NCBI RefSeq assembly: GCF_001949145.1
Contig: NW_019091376.1
Location: 2,102,314-2,166,313, forward strand
DNA length: 64,000 bases
Direction: 5' to 3'
From: Acanthaster planci
Lineage: Eukaryota > Echinodermata > Asteroidea > Valvatida > Acanthasteridae
In this document: in pieces, positions 22,401 through 33,600 of the stretch
Position numbering within the stretch: position 1 is the first letter of the stretch
Layout: each line of letters begins with the position of its first letter
Program-made: the position numbers and the translations under genes
The notes under the pieces: model-generated
Databases searched by the model: none
What the model saw: the letters and a program-made list of their open reading frames with translations, nothing else
Told to the model about the DNA's origin: nothing

Positions 22401-22724
22401 CAATGTCCGATTTACTGTGCCTGTTGGATAAATTCAGCAGTGTATGAAATGCTTGGCACGTCTAACTCTTCTCATCTCTGTTTTTATCTCCCACATCGAA
22501 GATAGCTGTCCTGTATAAAAAGCATATGAAAGGATTGATCTGCAACCAGAATTTAAATTCAAGTGTCTCGATGATTTGCTCTTTTTTCTTTTTCAACACA
22601 GCTTGACAACCTGTCTCTGATGGAGATAAACACTGTCCGTCCATTCCTTACTCAGGCCTTGGATCACATGCACACACTAAGGATGAACATGTTGACTGGT
22701 GGACCGCCGAATACACAGGAATGA
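19261..22724 (+). CDS. GINS2: GINS complex subunit 2 (PSF2), 4 exons
   Basis: Exons 19261-19465, 21057-21156, 21588-21714 and 22602-22724 join to 555 nt, 184 aa; human GINS2 is 185 aa. PSF2 is one of four subunits of the GINS ring, which with CDC45 and MCM2-7 forms the CMG replicative helicase in the nucleus. The N-terminal beta domain is highly conserved ([54 protein letters not shown]). The helical A domain follows ([53 protein letters not shown]). Start ATG has A at -3 and G at +4. All four borders are GT-AG with consistent phases. Divergent from anillin, convergent with GSE1. Confidence 0.97.
19583..20951. mobile_element. Foldback-like element with inverted arrays of a 16-bp unit, GINS2 intron 1
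   Basis: The left arm has 16-bp units such as TACCTTCGACAACTCG (19583), TACCATGGACGACTCG (19599) and CACCTTGGACAACTCG (19668), with degenerate copies to about 19735. The right arm has the reverse complement in exact 16-bp register: CGAGTTGTCCAAGGTA (20888), GGAGTCGTCCATGGTA (20904), CCAGTCGTCCAAGATA (20920), GAAGTCATGTAAGGTA (20936). The arms are about 1.1 kb apart and face each other, like Drosophila FB elements with repeat-built arms. The interior has no recognised protein. It lies fully inside GINS2 intron 1. Confidence 0.6.
19759..19880. repeat. Imperfect hairpin inside the GINS2 intron 1 element
   Basis: GAGCTTGCTCAGAGTACCCC... (19759-19794) pairs with GGACCCCATAGTTCTGGGGG... (19847-19880), about 35-bp arms with some mismatches and a small gap, loop about 52 nt. 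Possibly a separate insertion or part of the surrounding foldback element. Confidence 0.6.
21057..21156 (+). CDS. GINS2: GINS2 exon 2
   Basis: Codes [20 protein letters not shown] then [13 protein letters not shown]; acceptor TTACTCAG, donor CA|GTAAGT, phase 2. Includes the PM[12 protein letters not shown] signature of PSF2. Confidence 0.95.
21588..21714 (+). CDS. GINS2: GINS2 exon 3
   Basis: Codes [20 protein letters not shown] and [20 protein letters not shown]. Acceptor ATTGTACAG, donor AGG|GTAAGG, ends in phase 0. Confidence 0.96.
21789..21988. mobile_element. 200-bp inverted-repeat element in GINS2 intron 3
   Basis: 36-bp arms at 21789-21824 (TTGGCCCTAACCTTCCCCAT...) and 21953-21988 match at 31 of 36 positions when one is reverse-complemented. 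The right part also contains a small inner hairpin, ACAGAATTAAAC/GTTTAATTCTGT. Size and arms fit a MITE. Confidence 0.6.
22602..22724 (+). CDS. GINS2: GINS2 exon 4
   Basis: Codes [30 protein letters not shown] and a short tail ending at TGA 22722-22724. Acceptor TTTTTCAACACAG. Confidence 0.96.
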   Translation, partial: LDNLSLMEINTVRPFLTQALDHMHTLRMNMLTGGPPNTQE

Positions 22725-25700
22725 CCCATCCAAAAAGAGCTTGTCAACTTAAAGTGCCTGCTTTCTGCCTTGTTTGTTGTGTCAGTCTGGGTAGCAGCAC
22801 TTCTTGAACTCTCTTGACCTGGTTGTGAAAGGGGTTTATGTATTTTGGTCTGTCATGTAAGTCAGTAAGATTAAGCTGGACAACTTGTAAAACTAGTCCA
22901 TGTGCATGCGGTATAGGTGATTAGCAGAAGTACTTGTAAAATGGGTATCTGTTTAGGCATCCAGAACTTTGCTTCTTCAAATGGTGTCTGGATATTGCAA
23001 ATTCACTGTGTAAATGGAAGTGTGATTGCATGTGTACACTGCCACTGCATTATAAATTGACCAAGAAGACTAAAAATTTCATTTAATGGAATCCCCCTTT
23101 TGTATTTTATACATCCCTTGTTTTTTTTTTTGGGGGGGGATGTCCCCCTGCAAAATTTACGAATACATAACCCCCACCTCAGGGGTATGCTTAGCTAAGG
23201 AATTGCTTGAATCCTCCAAAATTACACACTGCTGCATTTAGAATCAGTGACACTTTCTGGACGGAGTGTGTTGTCATATCTTTCCTTTCATGTCAAGCGA
23301 AAGTCATCCAAGGTCACACGAAACAAATGACCAATGACAAACCAAAAGGAACTCCCGTCATAATTCATCACCTGACCTGTCTATAATTTGGAGTGTAAGC
23401 CAAATTTGAGTCTTTTGAGTTCTAGGCAAGATAACAATGGTTAGACTGAATATATAATCCAAAGTCTATCCAAACAATGCATGACAAGTTGTTAGATTTT
23501 GGTGATTTAAGGCATTTAAACATCGTAAAAAGTTACACGAATGTTTACAGTGATTTTAAACATTTCTCGTCATTACAACATTCAACACAATGATAAAAAT
23601 TCACAAGACAAAGCACTCCCAGTGACCACTGTACAAAACACAATATTTAATCTCTTTCATTTATTTAAATTACTTCACAAATAGATCATAATCTCTTAAA
23701 GTCTTCACAGTTTAGCCTTTATCTCTTTAGAATGGCTATTTATTAACATTTTCATCAACACAGGTTTGTAGATCTACCCTCGGTAATCTCAATCAAAATC
23801 CAGTTTGGTCACCACATTGATTGATATGTTAGAATTTTTTTCCGAATTCCTACCTTGGTATGATACATGTACATGAATGTACATTGGTGATAGAAAAAAA
23901 TGTCCCCTTGCAGTTGGGGACGTTTCAACAATAGTTCCACCACTGTATTAATATACAAGAATGAAAACCAACGAGTTAAAAATTTGTCTTAATTTATCAG
24001 TCACAAAGACAATGGAAACTTTTTTCTTAGAAAATATTTCACAAGCGTATGCTGTTTTTTCAAAAAGCATGTTTTGAGTTTGACCCAAAACAAGTCCCCC
24101 CCTTTTTGCACACACTGAATATTTATTCTTTACCAGTCAAAAGTGAGATTTTTTTTCTTCAGAAGGGAAGATTTTGGCACAGCATAAGCCCAACATGAAG
24201 CAGCCAACTTTTTGTATTACTGAACTTGATCAAACACTACGATCACCAACACTGCTGACTAATCACTAACACAGAAGCAGCCTTTGTAGATGATTTAAAC
24301 GAAACTATATATGGCGAGCTGCCATTCTCCCCCCATTATTTGATGAGCATATGAGCACATGTATATGTACTGGTAAAATTACCCCCCCTCCCCCCGAAGA
24401 TGGTCAGTGGAAATGGAAGGTATAAATAAATGATATGTTTCAAAATATAAAACGTGCAAAAGCTTGTTCTTGCCAAATCTATGTAACACACTTATCAGTG
24501 TGTCGGAATAATTTTGTGCCCAATTTTGTTATGTTTCGTGCCAAATTGTAAAAGCAGGTTTATACTTCAAATCACAACTGCAGCTACATGTATATGACCA
24601 ATGTTTGACATGAATGTCTACGGAGTGAAGACAACGATTACACTTGCAAATCTCAACTGGTTCGTGATGTCAAATTCGCTTTGCATTTACATGTACATTT
24701 TTCTGGGACTATGAACCCGCCTTGACAAAATAATCAAACCTTGACAGATTCTGGGAACATGGTGTGTGAATTTCAGTTTGATGTCCCCAGAATAGAAAAG
24801 CTTTATTCCTGACATGCTTTTTTCCTAAAAATGTCATGAAAATGAATTTCTGGAATCAATATTCTGGGTACGGCATATCAAAGTTGGGGGGGGATCCTAC
24901 GCCCACTTGTAATGACAAGCATTTCAGAAAAAGAAGGTAAGTACACAAATGAACTACGGACTGCAACAACAAGTGTGTGATCTCTTGTCCAGATACAAAG
25001 TCTGCAGTCCACAGGAATTCTCTAAAGTAGCTACCACCGGTGGTATTTATTACATTGTAAAGTGGTATTACCGTATGACACAAGTGCAGCATTACAGTAC
25101 AGTGAGAATACATAAGACACATTGAGAGCTTACAAAAGTATGCGACTTTTGAGAGTTGAGTGCTTAACGAAGCAAATAAATGCCAGTTTGGGGTGGAAAG
25201 TGAGGGTCATTGTCAAGGGTTTCTTGTTGACTCTTCGTCAACTTCCAACCCCTTCACAATGTCTTCATCAACCCCTTCCCTTTACAATGATCAAGCACAG
25301 TGGGCTAATGTTCCTTCATGGTCATCTTCACACTGATGTCCATGTCCAGCCCTGCTCTTTAGACCGGCTACCCTCAACTGAGTACACTCCGGACGTGAGA
25401 ACAGAACATACGGTTTTCTGAATCGCAACAAGCCTTGCTTTTGTTTACAAACATTGACTGCCATTTTGTATAGGTAACCAAAGTTTGCCCCAAAGTCGGT
25501 TGTCAACAACTATCGCCTCATAATGCCCATTTTTGTTACATCAGTGTTACATTGGGAGGCCTTCTCATTGTTTTCTGTGCAAGTAATCACATGAGATTGT
25601 TTCCACACTGTGAATGACGCTTTTGCACTCATGGTAAGCCATGTTTCACCAACCACTAGACGGCAAAAACTTCACTCGTGATTCAGCAAAAGTAAAGTTC

Positions 25701-27505
25701 AGTCTTGCTTTGTCAACACCTGTTGACGGTATGACACCTGCTTTCCAAGACTTATTTAAAGCCCACAATACTAACAACCATCAAGTGCCAGTGAACAATG
25801 TACATGCATGCCTGTTCTTGAAACCCATTACTGAATGCATTTAAATAGATAAAAATGCGCATGTGACTTGCAGAACTCTGAGAATCGATTTTTATCATTA
25901 AATAATTGCAAGCCTGCCACTGCATTTTCTTGATCTAACCCAAACTCCTCCAAATTTACAACATTTAGAGAATGATTCCTTCTTGTCTGTGATGATTTCA
26001 AATTACAAGTGAAAATCAATGCACTTAAAATAAATTACTCTTGATAGTTCATTTCATAAAAAAAACCAAACTAGAATCACGTTAAAAGAAATAGCTTTCT
26101 TGTTTCCATGTGGTTTGAAATGCGCATTTCAAATTAATTGATAAAACACTTGAGTACTGTGAGGGTTGGGATAGCGATCGGACCATTTAAAAATTTATCA
26201 CGGTGAGAGGTATTCTTCATTATTTGTTTAAAACATCGCTTTGACCTTCACTTTATACAAACACACATCAAGGGCTGTATAAATTAATGCAAATTCTTTC
26301 CAAACGTCAAAACATAATCCTTTTTTCTAAGTGTTAAATATTTCAGAGCAATAAATAAATTTCTTGTCTACATTCACAAGTGAATAACATGAAGTCCTTC
26401 AGGATGAATAAATACACAAGACAAGACACTGTGGAAAGTGCTCAGTGCTTCATTGTACAACAGAACAGAAATATACACTTGCCCTTCTAAAGCAATAATA
26501 TCTTTCAATACTGGTGCTGAAGACAATTTGGGGCCAAGAAACGAACTTGGCAAGTTCTGCGGTTGTTTTACATTAAAAAAATACCACTTCCCCTTTGATT
26601 GTTCACATTTACTCTGGTAGATGCACTACGCCACCAGAGCTGGTCTTTGTAGAGGAACCGTTTGAGCCATTTATTTGAAGGTAACCACTGATTACACAGA
26701 CAAAAGTCCTGAACTAATTAAGGATCACGTGATTTTGAGCTGAGACAGGGAACAGTTGATTTTGAGCTCATTTTTCTCCCAATTTGCATATGACTCCGAT
26801 TATAACCAACACATGTAACTAAAGATTTGGAACATATTTCAAATCAGTTTCTCCGAACAATTTGCCAAGGTTTTTTTTAATTCTGGGACAATTCCTAATT
26901 GAGCAGGTTCTGCAACTGGAATTCTTTCTACACAACTGAACACACAAAAAAACGTCACTATCTTAGCTGTGAAGCATTTAACACACTGCACAAATTGTCA
27001 TGACATCATCTTGAACACGACGTCCGATAAGTAATGCATTCAATTTGCATCGCAATAAATTACAAGGGGTTTTTCTGTCATTTTACAATTCCCCAATTGC
27101 ACTTCTTCCCCAATAATATACCAAAGTCTCCTGTTGACGAAATGTACATAAACCATTTGTGATAAGTCTAAAATACATAATAAAACCAGTGCATGGTCTT
27201 GTATAATAAACAGACAAGTACTGGTAGTCACGTGATGCATGGACAACGAAACAGTCTCAAAGTGTTCTAGAAAGAGTTAATCTTCTCTATCTGTTAAATT
27301 AAAGCCAAAAGCTTTCCTCGGAAAGAAAAAAAAGGAAAAGGAAGAAGAAAACGTGGACAGGAACTCTTGAGAAGATAATACCAAATATTTACACTCACTT
27401 TCAAAATGGCCCCCTTTGAATTAAATAAATTGTTGCATTTTTAGTGGTTGCTATGGTGATGGCCCTGTAAAATGGATTGTGGCCCTGAACCATGGCTGAC
27501 GGAGT
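22725..27505. other. 3' regions between convergent GINS2 and GSE1
   Basis: 4.8 kb between the two stop codons. No coding exon is supported. AT-rich with poly-G/poly-C runs (about 23129, 24390). Minus-strand AATAAA hexamers (TTTATT on plus) occur at several places, including about 23660, 24121, 24805, 25046 and 26670, so GSE1 may have a long 3' UTR here, but I cannot choose its end. No canonical AATAAA was seen on the plus strand shortly after GINS2. Confidence 0.5.
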
Positions 27506-27604
27506 TCACTTCCTCATGTTGTACACATACTTTTGCAGATGGTGTAGGTCCCTGAGGTAGGCTTCCTGCTCTCGGTGTAACAGCTGTTTTCTCTCCATCA
27601 TGTC
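27506..27604 (-). CDS. GSE1: GSE1 coding exon O (last)
   Basis: DMMERKQLLHREQEAYLRDL then HHLQKYVYNMRK and TGA (27506-27508). Completes the C-terminal coiled coil. The acceptor follows an unusual run of C (poly-G on plus at 27607-27616). Confidence 0.93.
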   Translation of the reverse strand, partial: DMMERKQLLHREQEAYLRDLHHLQKYVYNMRK

Positions 27605-30600
27605 CTGGGGGGGGGGAATCCAGACAAATTCAGGTAAGTTTTGTGATAGACTGGCCAGTGGTAAGAGGTCTTTGTAGAGTAACTACACAGAGGGCACCCT
27701 TTGGTCTAATCATGAGTGCCATATCAAAGCACATCAGATGGTAGCCCTGTTTACATGCAGTACAGCTAGACATTGGACAATGGAGAAAACTGACCTCTCT
27801 AAATAAACGCTGTAGTGATCTTGTGCAACATTTAATTGGCATTTTCCATTTGGCTGCCATCCTCACCTTTGATACACATGCATGTTTTTCTGATAAGGCA
27901 GCCACTTTCTGTACTGTGCCACAGAAAACTTTCACTTTTGCTGGAAACTTTGATTCACCTTTGTACTTTCTTTCACATTTCAAAACCATGTACATACTCC
28001 ATTGGAGCCTTTCGCCAAATGTTATGGTAATTAATTGGGATAAACAATGGGTGGTCCACGACTGAGGGTGGGTTCGCATGGCGTGTTGAGGCGGGGATGG
28101 CCAGAGGGAACTTACAGCCATTTTGAGTCGGAGCTGCTCAGCCGTGCTGTTCAGCTCACCATTGCATACCCTCAATCTTCCCTGTTGGTCGAGTAACACA
28201 CTCCGTTCCAGCTCTTGCTCTGTCAGTTGAGGGGAAAGGAAAAGGCCCTTGTAAGCCACAATTAAAAGTCCCCAGTTATAGGTCACCCCTTTCCTGCTTT
28301 GCTTGGACTTGTTTTGAGCTCTGATTGATTGCCTGTTTAAGACCCTGTAAACATTTTGAACAATTTCAAAACTGAGGCCGTCTACGCTAGGAGAAGGCAA
28401 AGCACAGCAACTTTGCTGTTGTGAACGTCTGCAGCGATATTCATTTCGGTGGGAATGAGTTCAACTTTTGCAAATTTGCAACAACAAGATTTGAACTGAC
28501 ATCACCGGCAGAAAATGGGCTTTGCATGGTAACCACTGCAATTGCAACTGAAGCACTGGCTTCACTTGCTGACACAATATGGAATGAAATGCTGTCAAAC
28601 ACGGGTCACTACCAACACTACAGTCTTTGCCTCCAGTCAAATAAAACATGACAGGATTAGGTTTAATCTGTGTAAAAGGCGGCGTCATAACTGCAACTAC
28701 AGTCCTTCCTATAGCTCTGTAATCATGAGGAGCATTAAGTGTTCTTAAGAGGAACAACTACCATGAAATCTTCAAATGGGAGGAGAGAGATACCAAGAAG
28801 AATAGAATTCAAGGCTTACCTTTTGCATGTCTCTGATATGAGTCCATCACTGCTTCCACTCCAGGCCACTGCAGCTGTCCCTTAGACCACACTGTGCCGT
28901 TACTCCGACCCGAGCCAGTACTCTCACTGTTTGAGTTCGTCAGGCCAGCAAAAGCGTGCCTGTCCCGCCTTTGGGCGTCCACCTGAACCAGGCTAGAGCT
29001 GTTGGAGCCCAAGGAGCCCACCCTCTGCTGGGCCATGGCCTCCTGCGTGGTCCGCAGCACCGACTGGTGGAACTCCTGGGCAAAGCCTTCAAACTGGGAG
29101 GGGGGCTTCCCCGCCCCTCCAACACTGGGTCCCCCCCGCGACAGCAGGGCAGCAGTGGAGAACGGCAGGGCACCCCCGGGGCCTTGCTGGTCAGCAGTAG
29201 TACCACTCCTGTTGTTGTTGCTACTACTGCGGGCTAGGTCTGCCCTCTCACTACCTGCAGCGGGCTCCTTCTTGATGTCCCTATCCGAAAGCGACAGCTG
29301 CTTGCCAGGCACTGGGTGCAGACTATTGTCTGGGGTCCGTGTCTGGGGAGTGCTGCTACCCCCACTTGGTAATGTTCTCTCATTCTGCGTGTGGGCTTGC
29401 ACCCCAGGCGATGACGACACCAAGTGGTTCGGAAAAGTCTCACCAAAAGCAGTTTTGCACTGGGGATTTTCAGAGGTTTCTACTTTACTATCGGTACCTG
29501 TGTTTGGCAGTAAAAGGACACTTTATATTCATTTTACGCCAAGCCCAAATGTATAATTCTGAACTCAAAACCAGGAATTCGAAACTTCCATCACTAGAAA
29601 CTTCCATCACAAGAACTTGTTACAAAATCTAATCCAACCAAACTTGGAATCAAATCTGCACGTGAAAATTCTACAGCAACACTTTAATGAAAGAAACTAT
29701 TCTTACTCATACCTGAGTTGGTGGGAGTGGTCGGTGTCTGTGCTGTTTCTGAGCTGCCTGCCGTAGACACAGATTCCCCCTTGGTCTCCCCTTCAGCTGC
29801 TGCCTCCTTCTTCTTGGCTTGCCTTATCCGGTAAGCTTCAACAGCTGCTCGTGCCTTCTCCATTTCTGAAAATTGGAAATCCATTTGTATTTGTGGTTTT
29901 TGTTCTATTGCATATTTACATTTCACTGAATCCTCCCCCCTCCACGCATGTCCTTCTGTTGCTTTCATAACGAGACAAAATACTACCCTCTACAACTCCT
30001 ACTCAGCATCCATCACGAGAATTGCCGCTGAGGGAATCAGGATTTGTTTGTAAGGACTGTGGATTGCCAAAAAATGCTCAATTTGTTCAAGATGATGGTG
30101 AATGCAATCAGAATAAACGACGGCTGGCCACCAACCTTTCCGCTTGTCTACTCCCACCACATCCAGTCCCAGGCCGCGCAGGAACCGGCACTTGTGGGGG
30201 TAGTCCAGCTCCCGCTGGAAGTCCTCCTGGCTCAGGCTGGCCGGAGCGGGCAGCAGGCTGACCAGCTCCGAGGACGGCCGGCTGACTTTGGCCGGCGGCT
30301 GCTCCTCCTTCAGCCACAGCCTCCGTTTCCTCCTCTTCTCCTCGCTGATCTCTGGAAAGTGTGAAACAGACATGCATCATCTCAGAGAATGAAAATGAAG
30401 AGCTCCAGGAAAATCTGAACGCACTGGCTATAGTTACGGAAGCCCTACTGTGACTCACAAATTCTTCAGTGATGGCACTGTACAACAAGCATTGTCAATC
30501 TATAAAAGGTTTCCGATTCCCCTGGACAGTTGAAGTGTTGTGAAAGCTGGTTGACCACATGCTATTCCAAAAGCATGCAGACCCCAGTTCTAGCCCCACG

Positions 30601-33600
30601 GCCATAGCCAACTGCTTTTTGGGGGGGCTTTTCCACAAAGTGCGGAAAGGCAATAGCTTTTTCTTTCTTTCTTATTTTTAACTAAATCCTACATTCACTT
30701 TCCACAGATTGTTTTCTTTTATAGCTTGGTTGATTGAAGTTTGAAATTCTTTCATTACAGAATGGTCTGGTTTCTGTTGCTAATACTACAGATAGGTGCA
30801 ACAGAAGTAGACAGCAACCAAACCACCCTAACCACAGCCACTGAAAAAAACCTGAGGGATACACAATTGACACATAAAAGTGATTTGAATGGAATTCAAC
30901 TTCTTCTAAATGAGAGTCTGTCTGTTGGGTTGTTGTGTATGTGAGTGAAGAGATTTTCTGCACATGAGCCATTTTTGCAGGAGACAATTTGTGAAATTCT
31001 CTGCACTCCCCATATCACAATAATCCATACTTTTTCATCCAACAAGCAAGGTCTGTAAAATTCAGTAAGTCTGAAGACAAATTGCGGGTTATTCTGATGA
31101 ACAGTGACAACAATGATTCTTTTCAATCCTTTAGCATGGTTCATTCCTCGTCACTTGTGAACTAGTTTTGATCCACCTGGTGGTTTGACTTGTACCTGGC
31201 CGATGATCTAACTTGTGGTTGACTGGATTACTATTTGGACTATACCTTCTTTCTTCCCATGTGTAACCAGGCCCATGACCTGGAAAAAGTTGGTCTTCTT
31301 CTCCGAGTCATCTAGAGTCATGCAAGACTTTCTAACAATCCTGTGCATCCTCTTTCGGTACCGCTGCCTTTTGACTTCCGTCTCTTCCTCACTGTCTGAG
31401 TCACTTTCGCTGGAGATGTAGATGCCGTTGGCTCGGGTCTCAGTCCGCTTCCGACCCTCCAGGTCGAGCTTGGACACCACTGGTTCCCCGACCTCATTCA
31501 GCTGCACACCACTGTGGTCCCGCACCTGTTGGCTGAGCCGATACAAATCCTGCCAGTGGTAGTTGAACTCCGCGTGTGGCCGGTCGTAGTCGTACTGGCT
31601 GAGATGGGATGACTTGCTGTGTGTGGCAACCCCCGGTGGCTGGGGGCCGTGGCTGTTGGTGACAACAACACGCGCCTCGTGGTCAAACTCCCTGGCAGTG
31701 CTCCCATGGGGACTCTGCACGCGGCTGGCCATCATGGTCCGCTGCTGTTCGTACCAGGCCTTCTCTGCTGCAGATGTTGTTGTGGCCGCCGTTGTCCCAG
31801 ATGCAGACACCGATGACTTATCGTTCAAAAGAATCCGGTCAACATTGTTGAGGCGCTCATAGTCATACTGTGGGGGAATGACAGTGTCCTGGCCCGACGG
31901 CCGATGGTTGTTGAAGAGTTTGTGCCGGTACATTTCCTCCCGAGTTGGACGCACTGGTGACACTAAAGGAGGCGGTCTGCCACTGTGGTGATGCTCACCT
32001 CTAGCTTGGTTCCGCTGTTCCCGCAGAAGATTTCGCTCTTTTTCATGTCTGCATGTGAGAATGGAGAGCACTGGATCAAACTCTATAATACTACCTAAAA
32101 AAAACACAGCACAGCTAAGGTGATAAGCAAAAAACTGACATCCGGACAGCTCTTGCTGTTCACATTCAAAGTGTAAGCTTTGTGCATTAAATTTTCAAAG
32201 ATTTCTGGAAGGGTTTTGTCTCACTTAGGGAAATCTGAAACGTTATGTGAACACACTTTCCAAAGGCACATCTCGAAGTAACAATAACCTAATCATTTTC
32301 CTTTCTTGGAGACCAGATTTGACAGCAACTTCAACAATCAGGTTCGTAGGTCCATGTTCAAGGTACCTCTCTGCAATACGCCTGTCCTGTTGCAGCAGCA
32401 ACTCTCGTTCATGGTGTAGGGATGACTTCCTTTCTTTCTCTGAGGTGTGAGAGACATGGTTTTCATGTGATGTTGCCTGCCAAGACAATCAAGAAACTTG
32501 TTGAGAAGAATGAACTCAAGCATACGCATTCCTAATTTTGGGCTTAGCACAAGAGGGAAACATGATCAATCAGAACTGGAGGGGGGGGGCTGGGCAGGGG
32601 GGGCAGGAAAAGGGAAAACTGAGTTCACCTGTGAATTCCTGACATGCCGGTACTGGGCATCACCGCTGGAGCCATCCTTCAGGTGCTTGCTCTGCCAGCG
32701 GTCCTCCACATCGGCCTTCTTGAGCAGCGGCAGGGGGCTCTGCTCTGGGTCACGGTGGCCAGAGGAGGAAGGGGTGGAGGCCGAAGTCGAGGACGGCACC
32801 CTGGGCGTCCCAAGGTGATGTTGCGAGTGCGCCAGCTGCTGGTGGTGGTGATGGTGGTGGTGGTGGTTGTGGTGGTGAGAGCTAGAGTGCCGGAGGTGAG
32901 AGCCATCTGAAACCAGGACAAAGAGGAAAAGAAAGGTGATGGACTAGGATCCAGCTATGACAAAGCTTGCAAAGAAAATTGCTTGGCAAATTCAACTACT
33001 CAACAGGCAAAGATGCAAACATCCATGCTAGTCTGCTACATGTGAAAACATTAATATACTGAAGGTACAGCACCTTAGCAGACTAACTAAAAGTATAAAG
33101 AGGCCTAAAGGCAAACAGTAGTAGCCAGCTTTTTTTCCCCTTGTAACGCAACGAGCATCCAATGTGCAGGGATGACTGTGGGCATTCTTTTCTTGGTTTG
33201 GTCAAAGTTCTAATTGATATAAAGCTTCTTTATATTTTTTTCTTGCCCGAATCTGAGGGGAATACAAGTGGGCAAGGGCTTAAAGCACTGGGCCCTCTCC
33301 CAAACATGCCCCCTCAGTAATGGTACGACTACTTCTAACCACACAATTATGCTTCCAGTCATATCAGTCACCCAGGCACGTCTAATTTCATGACATCGGT
33401 AATCAACCGTGAGCAGAGAATGTGCCATGTAAATGAAAGGGTTTAGTTTTCCTTGCCACAAATGGTTCGATGCGTCCAATCAACACTAATGTCGAGATAA
33501 GGCATATATCAAAGGTGCAATGCTAGAGCAGGCACATGCAACCTGGCGCAAGCTTTTGTATTAAATACTGGTAGTCAATCATACCTCTTGGCGAGCAGCG

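Noticed and set aside
29002-29556. Long plus-strand open frame (184 aa)
   Set aside because: It is antisense to GSE1 exon M, whose minus-strand frame has clear homology; GC-rich coding sequence often leaves the opposite strand open.
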